From assembly GCA_022113835.1 (NCBI GenBank), contig JAILWY010000001.1, positions 12,454,501 to 12,518,500 on the forward strand: DNA of 64,000 nt, in the 5' to 3' direction. Numbering within the stretch: position 1 is the first letter of the stretch; each line of letters starts with the position of its first letter. Below, in pieces: positions 26,801-37,645 of this stretch. This stretch comes from Atopsyche davidsoni (Eukaryota > Arthropoda > Insecta > Trichoptera > Hydrobiosidae). The notes beneath the pieces are model-generated. The model searched no databases, had not been told where the DNA came from, and saw only the letters and a list, made by a program, of their open reading frames with translations. The position numbers were made by a program, and so were the translations under genes.

Positions 26801-29800
26801 TCCTAGAGCGAATTTCCTACACAAAACGGTATATTTTAATCACGACCGTAAATTTTCTGCAACGCTGGCCGTGAACAATACGAACGCTCATCGCTTAGAG
26901 AAAATAGAGCGCGGGGCTTCATGAAGCGTGATCTTCAGGGGCGCACCCCTGGGCCCGCGGGGGAGCGTGCCGGGGTTTGTTTTTATATAGTTTTTTTTTT
27001 CACTCTACGTCCGCCATTGTGCCCGCGCTGCACGGCGCCGATAATATTTGTGAACATCGGCGAAATTGTTTGCTTTCAATTGAGAGGACGTAATATGTTG
27101 TCGCACCGACGGAAGCGGCGCCGGGACAATTTGTTTGCCCTGAGGGGAGGCACTTCGGATGCAGTCCGCGGCCCCCCGCCCCGAGCAGGAGGCCACGGCA
27201 TATCATTTCACAGCTTCTCCGGCATCACTGAATCTCGACGAAAACTGCAAAGAAAATTCAAGCCATCATGTTTATTATCTCCAGGCATCCATTTTAATTG
27301 ATTTTGTTAACGGCAATCTAAATTCATTTATACTCCTGCAATTTTTCAGGTGAATTGACTCATACTTTTTTTAGGTCGCTTTGTAGCAATTGCTTCCACC
27401 GAATTTGTTGTACATTTTCCATGGTTACAATTTCCAGGCACAGACCGCATGCTTGCACGAATTTTGTTTAACGTGAGCACAAAAACAGTAACTTATTGTG
27501 TTATTTTAATCACTCGAGAAAACACTCGTTAAGTTAGTTAAAATAATCTCATTTACCCGCCAAATTTCTATACATTATGTTTAAAAAAATATGACATTCA
27601 CAGTCAGTATAATGTTTAAACTCTATTTATTTTTATAAATGTTATCAGTTGTGATTATAGGTTGTTAATTTCCTATTTTATTTATGATCAGGTCTATTAA
27701 GGGTGCTTATTCCAATGTCATTATTGTGTTGATTTATTGTCTCTTGGAAATTAATATTAAAGAATAAATATGTGTCGAAACTATTGGCAAATTGTTTCTT
27801 TCAAACTGGACAGCAATTTTGGAAATTCCCCAAAAGGCTCACTATTAACAAAAAAAACACAATAGTCCCTTTTACTCGTTCTCCTTTTTTTATTTTCCGC
27901 ACAAAAAAATGTTTTTATTTGAAACGCCATCCGTCTTTTGGCAGGTTTTTTTCAAGTATGTTACAATTCATATACTATAGAAAGAATGATGAAACTGTTT
28001 TAAGAAGGTTCATGGGATACTTCACGCTTTCCCTCTCTCCTCTCTATAGAAGTCGAGGCTGTGCTTTCGTACGATAAGTCCCCCGAATACAATACGCCTC
28101 GAGGTTATGGCAGAATTAACAAAACCTTGTTTACACCATAAAAAGGTTCGCCGCTGGCTTGATTTGTTATAAATCACCCGCCGTAGTGAACGCCATGCAA
28201 GACGGTAGGCTCTGAGGCGCTGCTTAGTACTCAAGAACTGAATTCAATCCGGTTCCATGTTCAGGTCAACACTAATTGGCTATAATTTCCCTCACGGTTA
28301 AAACGAATCAATTTTGAAGGGTCGTATTTTGTAGGCAATTGAAATAATTCGTGAAAACTTGAGTACTAATAATACCAATCACGAATGTTGAAACAAAGTA
28401 CTGCTAAACAAATTTATATAAACAGGTACAAGTATTACACTAACAAAATCACATATATGAAATTGTTGATTGATATCTTTAAAATTTACTGAATATTTAA
28501 TATAATATGAGGAATGACAAATCAACGATTGGACTATAATTACTTTGACGCATTAAACGTTTATTCTGTATATAGGACGCATGTCAAGTTGTCTGTTTGA
28601 TTTGTTTTTTTTATCTACTGACACTTATAAAATAAGTGCATTACATAATAAATTAAAACTAGCGGTTCAATATAAAGAATATATCGAACACGTTAAATCT
28701 TTAAAATAATACTCCGTACTTCCTCGTAAGTATGTTCGAATCACCCTGTATCCCCTGCGTTACAATAAAGCACTTCCTCTATAGACTTCATTGAATTTCA
28801 TATTTAATATAATAAAAGCAGTTTTAAAAATATATTATTACATTTTATGTGTGCCGTGACTTTGATCTATTATTAATAATGAAAAATAATGGCTTAAGTC
28901 CGGATTTTCGTTAAAAAATGGCAACGTTGCGTGACCCGATGCCGTTACAACCGTCGATTCTACTATTACTTCACACCGGGCATCTGTTTTATGATATTAT
29001 TGAATTTACCGTCTTCCAACACTCGTTATTTATAAAGAAAAGCACAATAACCGTAAATACACGGAGTATATTACCCGATGCGAAAAAACATCCGAACTGG
29101 CAGCTTTACAAGGCGTCCTGTCGGCGCGCGATTTCCGTGATTGATCAAAGCTCATCTCCGCTAAGAGCTCACGTTTTATTTCCAAACTGCCGACTCATCC
29201 GAGGAAATCGGACTCGACGTGACTTTTAAAAATATTCTCACTCTGTTTTCATACTCTTTTATGTTTTCATTATTTTTTCTGAATAGGCCAATTCACCCGG
29301 TGATTTTAATTCTTCAAAAAGGAAATTCGATCGTTGTTTCCTCTGCCAATTTGTCTCTCAGCTGACGTATTTTCATATGCTGTACGGGAAATAGGCTTTC
29401 TGCCTATACGAGTATATTATAAATCGTGTTATTTGATACGGTTAACGTTCAGTCTCGGTTACTCTTTTGAACATACAGCGATGTCACTCCCACTTATGGA
29501 TCAACTATTTATCCCCCCATATAATACGAGCGGTTGATATTTCAACCGGTAACGTTAACGACATCACGTGAACGATAATACCATATTTTTATAGTGCAGC
29601 GTTATGTTTTTAAACTTATCTTTCAATTTAGTTTAATAATTTGATTGTACGTCCCTTAAAATCCTGCAGATTATTTTTAAGCGTGTGTATTTTGAAACAA
29701 TGCACACGTTTTTTTCGTTTGTAAATTTTACTCAAAGGTGTAGTTTTTGTTTCTGGGTATTATAATATTACAAAATAAGCTCTCTCCACAAAAAGTAATC

Positions 29801-32800
29801 TGGAATACTGTCACTCTTCCTAACTGTGCTGTGTAATGCTAAACATATGACGAGTGCTGAATTACGGTGCGAGCTGAACGTGACTGATTTACTTTGTTCA
29901 TGGGTGTTGTGCTGTTGATTTGAAGTTTTCTGAGTAAATCTTCAAGAATTAGTTATTGTATGTATTGGAATTTAATTATAGAAAAATATCGCTTAAAATA
30001 GAAATGGCTTCAATATCTTTTCATTGATCTAGACAACCGGTTTAATTTAGAACAAACTTGCTGATCTGAGATGAAAAGTATTGCCTGCTTTAATGCTACC
30101 GCTTGGGGAGGCTCTAAACCAGAATGGCGTTATTTTTAAATGTTGCGGCATTTACCCCCATGGGCTCGTGCACGCGGGACTCCAGGGGGGCAGGGGGGCC
30201 CAGGGGCAGGGGCATGGGGCAGGGGCATGGGGCAGGGGCAGGGGGCAGGGTGGACCTTGAACCCGCAGCGACACTTTGCGGTGTCTTAAAGGCCTCTGCA
30301 CACGTCGCGACACAACTTGAAACCGACTTGCAATTAGCCAATATCGTCTTATTTTATGTTGTTCGCGTAAAAACCATTAAAAAAAAACACCCAAGCTATT
30401 GGCAGATAGCACATCGGTCGTAAGTTATTTCGCTGCGTGAGTAGAAACCTTTATACATTTTTTTTATTTTTTATTATAGCATCTACCGAATACGGAGTCC
30501 GTATATATTGATAGTGTTTGGTCTATTGACTAATTTACAATTTGATGAAATTACTATTTTCATATCGTGTATTTTTTAATAACTATGGATACGTTTTTAT
30601 ACAATTTTTTTATACTTTTAGTTTCAAATTACTCTGCGGTTGCTTTTCTGGGTCGGCCGGCTATTATTTTTTTGTAGAGTGCATGATTTACGACATCTCC
30701 CTTTTTCTCTGGCAACTTTGTTGCATGCTCGAAGCAGGAACTCGCTGCTGGTATATTTTATGTAAAGCAATATTCATATCCGCCTAGCATACACTTTTTT
30801 AAAGAAACGTGATAATTTTTACTCTTTCGCTCCCTTTCACGTATCTATTGAAATATACAAACGCGTAAGCACGAAGCTCACGAAGCCGGGCTTTGCCTAA
30901 TCACTCATTAACCCACAGCGCTAAACACATTCAATTTCAGATGAACGTCCCAAGTTTTTAGGCTTTTGTCGCAGGTTAATGCGGGGAACAACACAATGGG
31001 GGACTTACCGCTCTGAGCACATTGAAAATTTCGTATTCAACAGCCAAATTGTCGCAAGCCGCAGAGCCGGCCCCATAAATTGTATTAATTCAAAGTTTCA
31101 AATCTGAAGGATTATGTGAAAAGAAGAAGGGGAGTGTGTTTGTTCTGCGATGCGTGTTTTTCTTGCTTTGATTGTGACATCGCTGCGCTCAATCTATGAC
31201 GCCATGGGATATTACAGTAAACAATTAATTTTATGGTAATTGTTGAAAATCGGTGGACACCACTTCTAATATAAAATAGAATCAAATTTTGGATTAGATT
31301 TATATATTGTACTATATAATACGCATATTGAGCGAAGAAAACAATAAGGAGTATGAAATTTTTACTTATTAATTAAGATCATTAGTTGTGGTTTTTTTAT
31401 ATTTTTGAGCAAACATTTAAGTTTGGTTTATTCCGTTAGTAAAAGATTGTATAAATATTTAATCGTTTCACATGTTTAATCGAAATATTTTAAGAAAAAA
31501 TGCTGTAATATTTTTATAGAATAACTTACAACATAACAACGTAAATTGCAGCAAGTTTTTCAGAAAATAAAAAAATATATAAATATTCAATTTCTGGTAT
31601 TTTTTGAGTCAGCGCACAAGCCTGAACAATTGTGAAACTCCGACAATCTTTGGAAAAAATACTGAAGTGTAATGGATGAAGCTCAGTGGCGAGCGGCGCC
31701 GATTGTCGGATAAGCTGATATCAATAGGCAGCGGCCACGCGGGGGTTCCCGGATCTTTTCTTTTGGCCTGCGGCGTGACTGGAATACCCGGCGGCCCCCT
31801 GGCCCCTGCCCCCCTGCCCCTGCCCCCCTGGCCCCCCTGCCCCCCTGCCCCTGCCCCCCTGCCCGGCCTCTCTGCCCCGGGGGCTCAGAGGAACTTTTCA
31901 GCTTGCCTTGTTTAAAACTTTGCCCGACTATGATCCACACTTCAACAATAATAAATACAAATTCGTCTTATAATCTTTTGGGATACTTATTCATGCTCAA
32001 GTGTTCAACATTTCTTGTATTTTTATTTTTTTGATATTTACATATGGCGACTAGATATGTGTAAGTTACGTCCATAAACTCTAAAAAAAAAGTGCCGATT
32101 GAAAAATTACAAAACTCAATCAGCTTGGAAATCTATTGTTTTTTCGTTAGGCAAACTTTCGAGTGATTTCATCGCTATAAGCATTAATTCCGCTTCACAC
32201 TTTATTACGCGTCTATATTAAATAACCAAACGGACAAAGTATTTAAATGCAACCATTGAATTGAAAATAATATCTTTTTTATTTTTTTTTTAAAATACCG
32301 TATTTACAGATCTTAATTGTTGTGACCTGTTATTTATTTTATAATTAACTTCTATTTTGCGAAAAGGTTTTCGATTTTCCAGAATTTTCGTTAAAATCGC
32401 GGCTCGTCCGCGAGGCCCGGGCATTTTTCATTTTCAATCACGTCTACTTGTAGGCACTCCCGAGTAGCCTCGGGGCACGCAAAAAATGTATCGACTCTTA
32501 TAATATTGCTATCCCCGAATGATTATCTATTTTCCCTCCGTGCGCTGTCAGGAGCAGGAGCAGGATCCGGAGCAGGGCCGGAGCAGGAGGACCTCCGTCA
32601 CGCCCTCCGTCCCTCTCTTGCGGGGCGCATTCTAATTCCATTTCCGCCCCCGCCCGCCCTCGGGACCCATTCTGGAGATTGTCTTGCAGCGTTCCTATCA
32701 TCTTAACTCATTGCGCCTTTGGCTTCTCCGCTTCCTTCAGCGGACGATTCTGAAAGATGGATCTGGTATTTCGAGTTTTGAATGGCCTATTTACTTTACA

Positions 32801-35800
32801 GATGTTTCAAAATCGATCATCCGCTCGTACAAGGCTGAAGGACCCCCTCCCTTATAAAATGTTTACATTCAAAAAAATTATGTTATCAAAATCTACAATA
32901 GAAATTAAAATAAAACAGTATTAAAAAGCACACATTGAATTATCTATATAAAACAGCCAACTGGTATATTTTTACTGTTACCGCCTCGTCATTAGTGTAT
33001 TAGTTTACATGCGTTGTTTGTGCGATAAAAGTTTATTTGAAAATAAAGCACTCGACCGATTCACAAGGAGGGTGAGTAAATAAAGTAAACCAGATGTTCT
33101 CTGTGGGTCAGTCCTGTTGGGGTTCAAGGAAGGTCGTCGCCCCAAATTGAATGGGTCAATATGCAAAGAAATATTGTATTTCAATCTTGCCGACCTATGA
33201 TTTTCAGTCGGCAACATTATTTGCAGTCAAATACTACCTTTACAATCCTTCGCGTCCGGTAGCTACCGACCTTGTTTGCAGACCATTCAGTTCTGTGTTC
33301 GAGTCCGGGGGAAGTTTTTTTTATAATTTCAAATATCGCAAACTGTCGGAATTTTTTTTTCTCGTTCACCTGATTATCGTACGGCTCTAAACCTCAGGCG
33401 TGTCTTTATATCCTCCTGACCCGGTCGCTGTTGTTGCAGGCTGGAAGCACTTGGGGACCACGATGGCGTGCGTGGCGGCCGCCATGCTGTGCAAGGAGCA
33501 GGGCATCACCGTCACCGGAGTCTGCGCTGTCTACGAACTCTTCGTAGCGCAAAAGGTAAATACTACATCTTATCTATCCAACTAGATAATGTCACATTAT
33601 TCATAAAATGGAAGCAGTTTATTCTCGAAATTCGACTCAAATCAAACGCATCAAATACTGCTGAGTTATGATCTGGTTTCTTGAGTGTTGGGCTGCTCGG
33701 TGTTTTCGCTTCTCCGGCGTTTCAAATTCTCGAAGATGGTTCCAGCACGAGGACCGATACGCCAGAAAGCACTCAAGAAACCAAATTGACTCGCCATGCC
33801 TAAATTCGTTGTTCGTCCTGTGTGCAGGTGCGCGTGTCCGAGATGGGCGGAGCGGTGCGGGGCTGGGCGGGGGGCAAGGCCGGGGGCGCGGGCGAGGCGG
33901 GCCGGCGCCTGGCCGCCCTGGGCGCGGGGACCCTCTGCCTGCTGCTGGCCCGCCTGCACATCATGGGGGCTCAACTGCCCGTCTTCACCAGGTACCCACC
34001 CCTCCACACTTCTGTAGCAGTCAGAGCGTTTTTTTCAAGGTGTATTTTTTCTCTATTGCATACATACGGTCGAATTCCAGATTTGACAACCCGGCGTCGG
34101 TGGCTCCCAGCCCCGCCCGGCAGCTGACGTACAGCTACCTGGCCTCCGTGAACCTGTGGCTGCTGGCGCTGCCCTCGGAGCTGTGCTGCGACTGGACCAT
34201 GGGCACCGTGCCGCTCGTGGACCGCTGGCTGGACGTCCGCAACCTGTCCACGCTGGCGGCGCACGGCGCCCTGGCCGCCCTGCTCGCCTGCGCCTGCAGG
34301 TCCCCCTCTCGCCACCACGCCACGGTCATCCTCATGGTCAGTACTATATATTATTCTTTTTCGAATGCCTCTCCTCGGAGAAAACCGGTGACCATCTCAC
34401 TGAACGTATCTGTATATCGGTTCATGATTTTTGTGAGGAGAATAATGCAGTGGGTCCCCGGGTCCTTCTATAGTATATATAATATGCAGTATATAGGCAA
34501 CTCATCAGATTCAAAAACTAAAAGTCGAATATGTAATTTGTAATAAGTGACAGTATTTCAATATTAAAGTAGAGCATATTTTTTATTATCTAATATTTCT
34601 TCCAGGGTCTAGCATTGCTGATACTACCTTTCCTCCCCGCGTCCAACCTCTTTTTCCCGGTCGGATTCGTCGTAGCGGAAAGGGTTCTCTACATGCCGTC
34701 GATGGGCTTCTGCATGCTGGTCGCCTATGGCTGTCAACTTCTATCCGAGAAGAAAAGCAAGAAACTCGCCTGGGCCTGTGTCAGCTTCTTGCTGATCGTT
34801 CATGGCGCAAAAACGTACTTGAGAAACTGGGATTGGGAATCCGAGTACACCATCTTCATGTCCGGACTCAGAGTGAACCAGCGCAACGCCAAGCTATTCA
34901 ACAATGTAGGACACGCTCTGGAGGCTGATGGAAAGTATTCTGAAGCGCTGCAGTACTTCCACAAGGCTGTCAGCGTTCAACAAGACGATGTGGGTGCTCA
35001 CATCAACGTGGGCCGCACTTACAATCATCTTCAAATGTTCAAGGAAGCGGAAGATGCGTATTTGAGGGCAAAATCTTTACTCCCCAAAGCGAAGCCCGGG
35101 GAGTCGTACCAGGCCAGAATAGCTCCGAACCATTTGAATGTCTTCTTGAATCTGGCCAATCTCATATCTCGCAATATGACGAGACTCGAGGAAGCCGATT
35201 TACTGTACAGACAAGCTATCAGCATGAGAGCCGACTACACGCAAGCTTACATCAACAGGGGCGACATTCTCATTAAGCTGAACCGAACCAAGGAAGCTCA
35301 GGAGGTTTACGAAAGAGCTCTTTTATATGACAGCAACAATCCAGATATCTATTACAATGTAAGTATCACAATTACAATTTAAGAAATTCAATATTTTAGA
35401 CAGAGAGTACTTGGTAAAATTCCATTTTAATATTTTAATATTGATGACCAGTTTCGCCAACCTTTCATGTTGGCATTATCAAACAAACTCATTTATTATT
35501 CATTCTCTATACTCACTTATTCAAAAATATTAAATTACTATATCTAACCGGTCACAAATAAAAACGAACATGTGGAAAATCACTCGAAGTATTTTACTCA
35601 AAAATATTAATTACATTTTACTCTTTATTAATACTTATTTGTTTTTTGATTGAACATTTTCTTAAAACTCAACATCTCTAGAACATCAATTTAATATATT
35701 TATTTATATATTTTTCAGTTGGGTGTTGTATTCCTAGAACAAGGAAAAGCTTCCCAAGCTCTTGCATACTTAGACAAGGCCCTGGAGTTCGATCCCGACC

Positions 35801-37104
35801 ACGAGCAAGCCTTGCTAAACTCTGCTATTCTGCTACAAGAATTAGGGAGAGTGGAACTTAGAAAGGTTGCCAGAGAAAGGCTTTTAAAACTTCTGGAGAA
35901 AGACGGTAAGTATTTTTCAAATTGTAAAAAGTTCAGTTGCCAAATTTAATATGTATTCACACTTATTCAAATTCAATGAAATTATTCTGCTTGGTTTATC
36001 AAAAATTATGTTTTATACGTTATTGTTGCATATTTCAGGAACCAATGAACGTGTCCACTTCAACCTCGGGATGCTGAGCATGGATGAAGGAGACGCAGTT
36101 GGGGCAGAGCGCTGGTTCCGCTCAGCTGTGCACTTGAAGAGTGACTTCCGCTCAGCACTCTTCAACCTTGCCCTGCTCCTGGCTGACCAGCGCCGGCCTC
36201 TCGAAGCCGCCCCCTTCCTCAACCACCTCGTGCGCCGCCACCCTGACCATGTGAAAGGACTCATTCTTCTCGGGGACATCTACATCAACTCCATCAAAGA
36301 TCTCGATGCTGCAGAAAACGTAAGTTTATTCTATCTAAATCTCCCATATTTAATTATAATATTTGAAGAGCTGATAACATATTCAATCATCAGTTTATAT
36401 TCAAATGCTTCATATAGTTTTATGGCATTGCTGTCTGAAGGTTTGATTATCACCATATGTAAGGATTGAAATTCATTATTATTATATCATTATAATAAGA
36501 ATGAGTTCAAATCATTCAAAATTCAAAATTGTACAATGGATTGGGTAATTTTTTTTTTTATAATACTTGAAAAAATACAGATCCTCACTGTGGTAATTCA
36601 CACATTCACATGCCAACACCTGCGACTCTTCTCTTAAATTGACTTTTATTATTCCAGTGCTATCGGCGTATCTTGCAGTTGGAACCCGACAATGTACAGG
36701 GTCTCCACAACTTGTGTGTAGTCTTGGTAGAGCGTGGGCGGCTGGGCGCTGCAGCTCGTTGCCTGCGTCGCGCAGCGCGCTTGGCTCCACGAGAAGCATA
36801 CATCCGTCGCCACTTAGCCATTGTACTGCAGCGCCTCGCCAAGGACTCCGCCTCTGCCTCTGATCGCAACTACCAGTTAGATGCTTTCATGAAAGAGGAG
36901 GATGCGGCCTGCAACAGCAAGATAATCAACTCTGAAGACTTTGCAGAAGACACGGAGGCTGATAAGAACCTGGAGGACCGACCGGTGGTACCAGAACCGT
37001 TGGCTCCAGTGGAAGATGAAGTGGTGAGGTTCAACGGCTTCCTGCGGGACCAGAGGGAAGTTCTGAGGTCAGACGCCGACGACCCTTCCTCAGGCATGTC
37101 ATAG
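14723..37104 (+). CDS. Tmtc3: Tmtc3, protein O-mannosyltransferase with TPR repeats (gene span, 5'-incomplete)
   Basis: Eight exons join in frame to 767 codons plus a TAG stop: 14723-14822, 33440-33555, 33828-33991, 34081-34336, 34606-35358, 35719-35905, 36039-36319 and 36658-37104. Every junction is GT-AG and the phases match. The product belongs to the TMTC family, ER membrane proteins that O-mannosylate cadherins and related substrates. The visible part starts at [10 protein letters not shown] inside the membrane-embedded catalytic half. It continues through the DUF1736 region ([21 protein letters not shown]) and the block [15 protein letters not shown], then about 500 residues of TPRs. 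TMTC3 rather than TMTC1, 2 or 4 is indicated by [53 protein letters not shown] and [11 protein letters not shown], which match my memory of vertebrate TMTC3. The first roughly 110 residues, including the expected acidic catalytic loop, are missing and should lie upstream of base 1. Confidence 0.95.
18199..19025 (-). repeat. Two C-rich low-complexity tracts (18199-18290 and 18931-19025)
   Basis: Both consist of repeated ccccctcccc-type runs on the + strand. The second is almost purely pyrimidine over about 90 bp. The 640 bp between them is ordinary intron. Confidence 0.8.
26347..26382. repeat. 12-bp tandem repeat, three copies
   Basis: The unit cgggtcacgcc followed by T or G occurs three times in a row. 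It lies in a GC-rich patch of the Tmtc3 intron. Confidence 0.9.
26571..26592. repeat. Hexamer tandem repeat (cgatca)n
   Basis: About 3.7 uninterrupted copies of cgatca, about 190 bp downstream of the 12-mer repeat. Confidence 0.85.
26740..26770. repeat. Perfect 13-bp hairpin
   Basis: atacccactcgag and its exact reverse complement are separated by the 5-base loop ctcac. It lies alone in the Tmtc3 intron, about 150 bp downstream of the hexamer repeat. Confidence 0.9.
30184..30250 (+). repeat. G-rich tract with G-quadruplex potential
   Basis: About ten runs of three to six G, spaced by one to three bases (for example caggggcatggggcagggg). The run is on the Tmtc3 sense strand, so the nascent RNA could also form quadruplexes. 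Confidence 0.85.
30291..30437. mobile_element. MITE-like family 2, complete unit
   Basis: The left arm ctgcacacgtcgcgacacaa, with ccgacttgcaattagccaat, is opposed by the right arm ctattggcagatagcacatc and ggtcgtaagttatttcgctg. The same arrangement is present at 61031-61175. The unit is about 145 bp with imperfect terminal inverted repeats of about 30 bp and no coding capacity. Confidence 0.6.
31794..31865 (-). repeat. C-rich tract (G-rich on the - strand)
   Basis: Repeated ccctg and cccctg units with C runs of up to six. On the - strand this has G-quadruplex potential. It resembles the inverse of the G-rich tract 1.6 kb upstream. Confidence 0.85.
33440..33555 (+). CDS. Tmtc3: Tmtc3 exon, CKEQGITV block
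   Basis: The acceptor is ttgttgcag and the donor GTAAAT. The first two bases complete the split Gly codon left by the previous exon, and 39 codons follow in total. The peptide [20 protein letters not shown] leads into [19 protein letters not shown]. The motif CKEQGITV is the family hallmark at the lumenal/membrane boundary. The exon ends in phase 0. Confidence 0.94.
33674..33783. repeat. 14-bp inverted repeat in a short Tmtc3 intron
   Basis: tggtttcttgagtg at 33674-33687 is matched exactly by cactcaagaaacca at 33770-33783. Pairing extends imperfectly inward. The intron is 272 nt, so the repeat spans much of it and could fold in the pre-mRNA just upstream of the acceptor at 33827. Confidence 0.8.
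33828..33991 (+). CDS. Tmtc3: Tmtc3 exon, start of DUF1736 region
   Basis: The acceptor is tgtgtgcag. The exon begins [10 protein letters not shown], passes a Gly/Ala-rich loop ([13 protein letters not shown]) and a hydrophobic helix ([10 protein letters not shown]), and ends at QLPVFTR. The codons are extremely GC-rich compared with the flanking introns. The donor GTACCC lacks the usual G at +5 and is the weakest donor in the gene. The following intron is only 89 nt and not a multiple of three, so its retention would shift the frame. Confidence 0.92.
34081..34336 (+). CDS. Tmtc3: Tmtc3 exon, DUF1736 core
   Basis: The acceptor is cgaattccag and the donor GTCAGT. The first base completes an Arg codon, giving [20 protein letters not shown], then a hydrophobic stretch and [14 protein letters not shown]. 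These motifs define the DUF1736 domain of TMTC proteins. Two likely membrane segments are visible (NLWLLALP and [11 protein letters not shown]). The exon ends in phase 0. Confidence 0.95.
34606..35358 (+). CDS. Tmtc3: Tmtc3 large exon, last membrane segments and first TPRs
   Basis: This 251-codon exon has the acceptor atttcttccag and donor GTAAGT. It starts [12 protein letters not shown], followed by [20 protein letters not shown], another hydrophobic helix ([11 protein letters not shown]), the linker [10 protein letters not shown], and about four TPR units. These include [40 protein letters not shown] and [19 protein letters not shown]. This marks the switch from the membrane-embedded catalytic half to the lumenal TPR half. 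Confidence 0.97.
35384..35612 (+). mobile_element. MITE-like inverted-repeat element, family 1
   Basis: This element in the Tmtc3 intron has opposed arms: gaccagtttcgccaaccttt near the left and, inverted, the partner of gtgaccggtttcgcc near the right (aaccggtcacaaataaaaac). It matches, in inverted orientation, the element at 50301-50529 over both ends (cagagagtacttggt and gagtaaaata). No coding capacity is seen. The class is uncertain. Confidence 0.7.
35719..35905 (+). CDS. Tmtc3: Tmtc3 exon, TPR
   Basis: The acceptor is atatttttcag and the donor GTAAGT. It reads [20 protein letters not shown] and then [20 protein letters not shown]. It covers one TPR plus the characteristic TMTC3 linker ending in LLEKD, and ends in phase 1. 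The preceding intron contains a MITE-like repeat. Confidence 0.95.
36039..36319 (+). CDS. Tmtc3: Tmtc3 exon, TPRs
   Basis: The acceptor is catatttcag and the donor GTAAGT. It encodes [40 protein letters not shown] and [20 protein letters not shown], which are two to three TPR helices in the same order as in vertebrate TMTC3. The exon ends in phase 0 after the AAEN residues. Confidence 0.96.
36658..37104 (+). CDS. Tmtc3: Tmtc3 terminal coding exon
   Basis: The acceptor is ttattattccag. The exon opens [20 protein letters not shown], completing the last TPRs, and continues to [13 protein letters not shown] tail of about 85 residues follows that is acidic and likely disordered ([21 protein letters not shown]), ending SSGMS before TAG. 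The tail shows no ER-retrieval motif of the KDEL or KKXX type and looks lineage-specific. The TPR part is highly conserved. Confidence 0.95.
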   Translation, partial: CYRRILQLEPDNVQGLHNLCVVLVERGRLGAAARCLRRAARLAPREAYIRRHLAIVLQRLAKDSASASDRNYQLDAFMKEEDAACNSKIINSEDFAEDTEADKNLEDRPVVPEPLAPVEDEVVRFNGFLRDQREVLRSDADDPSSGMS

Positions 37105-37645
37105 CACTCGGAGCCGGCGAGGGACAGCATCCGCCTGAGTAATCCTCCGTTATAACCGCTTATTGATACCCTCGCGCCCGGGGAGCCCGTCTGGCCCTCG
37201 TAGTTTGATCTCAGTTACGATGTTATAGTATTTCAGGTTACTCGATCGGTCTTATGATATAATGTATAGGCTGACGTATTATATTAAAAAATAAAGTAAC
37301 CAGCAACCTCGTCCCGGAGGTCAGATGGAAACTTACGATAAAAATGTAAGCACTACTAGTGACTATTTACAGAGACAAAAAGAAATAAAATTATTTTGGT
37401 ATAAGAGCAGGTCATGGATGAACAATCGATGCGCTGTTATGTATAGGCATGATAAATTAATTAGGAATGTGAAAAAGATTTATGAAAAGTGATTTTTATA
37501 AAGATAGATATAAATTTTATAATGTCTGATTTTGTTTGGCCTTTGAGGTACGAAATTTATAGATATCATTCCATTATTAAAAACCCTTCTCGTGAAAGCG
37601 ATTATTTTTTTATTAAATAAATATTGTGTATGCAAATTCAAAACA
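37105..37645 (+). other. Tmtc3: Tmtc3 3' UTR with three poly(A) signals
   Basis: AATAAA hexamers occur at 37290-37295, 37384-37389 and 37616-37621. The last is followed by a T/G-rich stretch (gtgttttattttttctg) at about 37646-37662, which fits cleavage near 37640. The UTR would be about 540 nt, with shorter alternatives possible. The exact cleavage site is inferred. Confidence 0.6.

Larger units (their letters stand above)
14823..33439 (+). other. Tmtc3: Tmtc3 18.6-kb intron
   Basis: It is bounded by GTACGT at the 5' end and ttgttgcag at the 3' end. Contents include C-rich tracts (18199-18290, 18931-19025), a 240-bp GC-balanced island (21840-22080) and broad GC-balanced blocks (19740-19960, 24240-25760, 30840-31100). 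There are also 12-mer and 6-mer tandem repeats (26347-26382, 26571-26592), a perfect hairpin (26740-26770), opposed G-rich and C-rich tracts (30184-30250 and 31794-31865) and a MITE (30291-30437). No reading frame in it looks like a conserved protein. Confidence 0.75.

Noticed and set aside
33240..33312. Possible tRNA gene or tRNA-derived SINE
   Set aside because: A B-box-like gttcgagtcc is present, but no acceptor stem, anticodon arm or convincing A box can be built. A decayed SINE remains possible.
33668..34543. 291-codon + strand ORF
   Set aside because: It reads through two introns and is in the wrong frame for the first Tmtc3 exon it crosses. Only 34081-34336 within it is real coding sequence.
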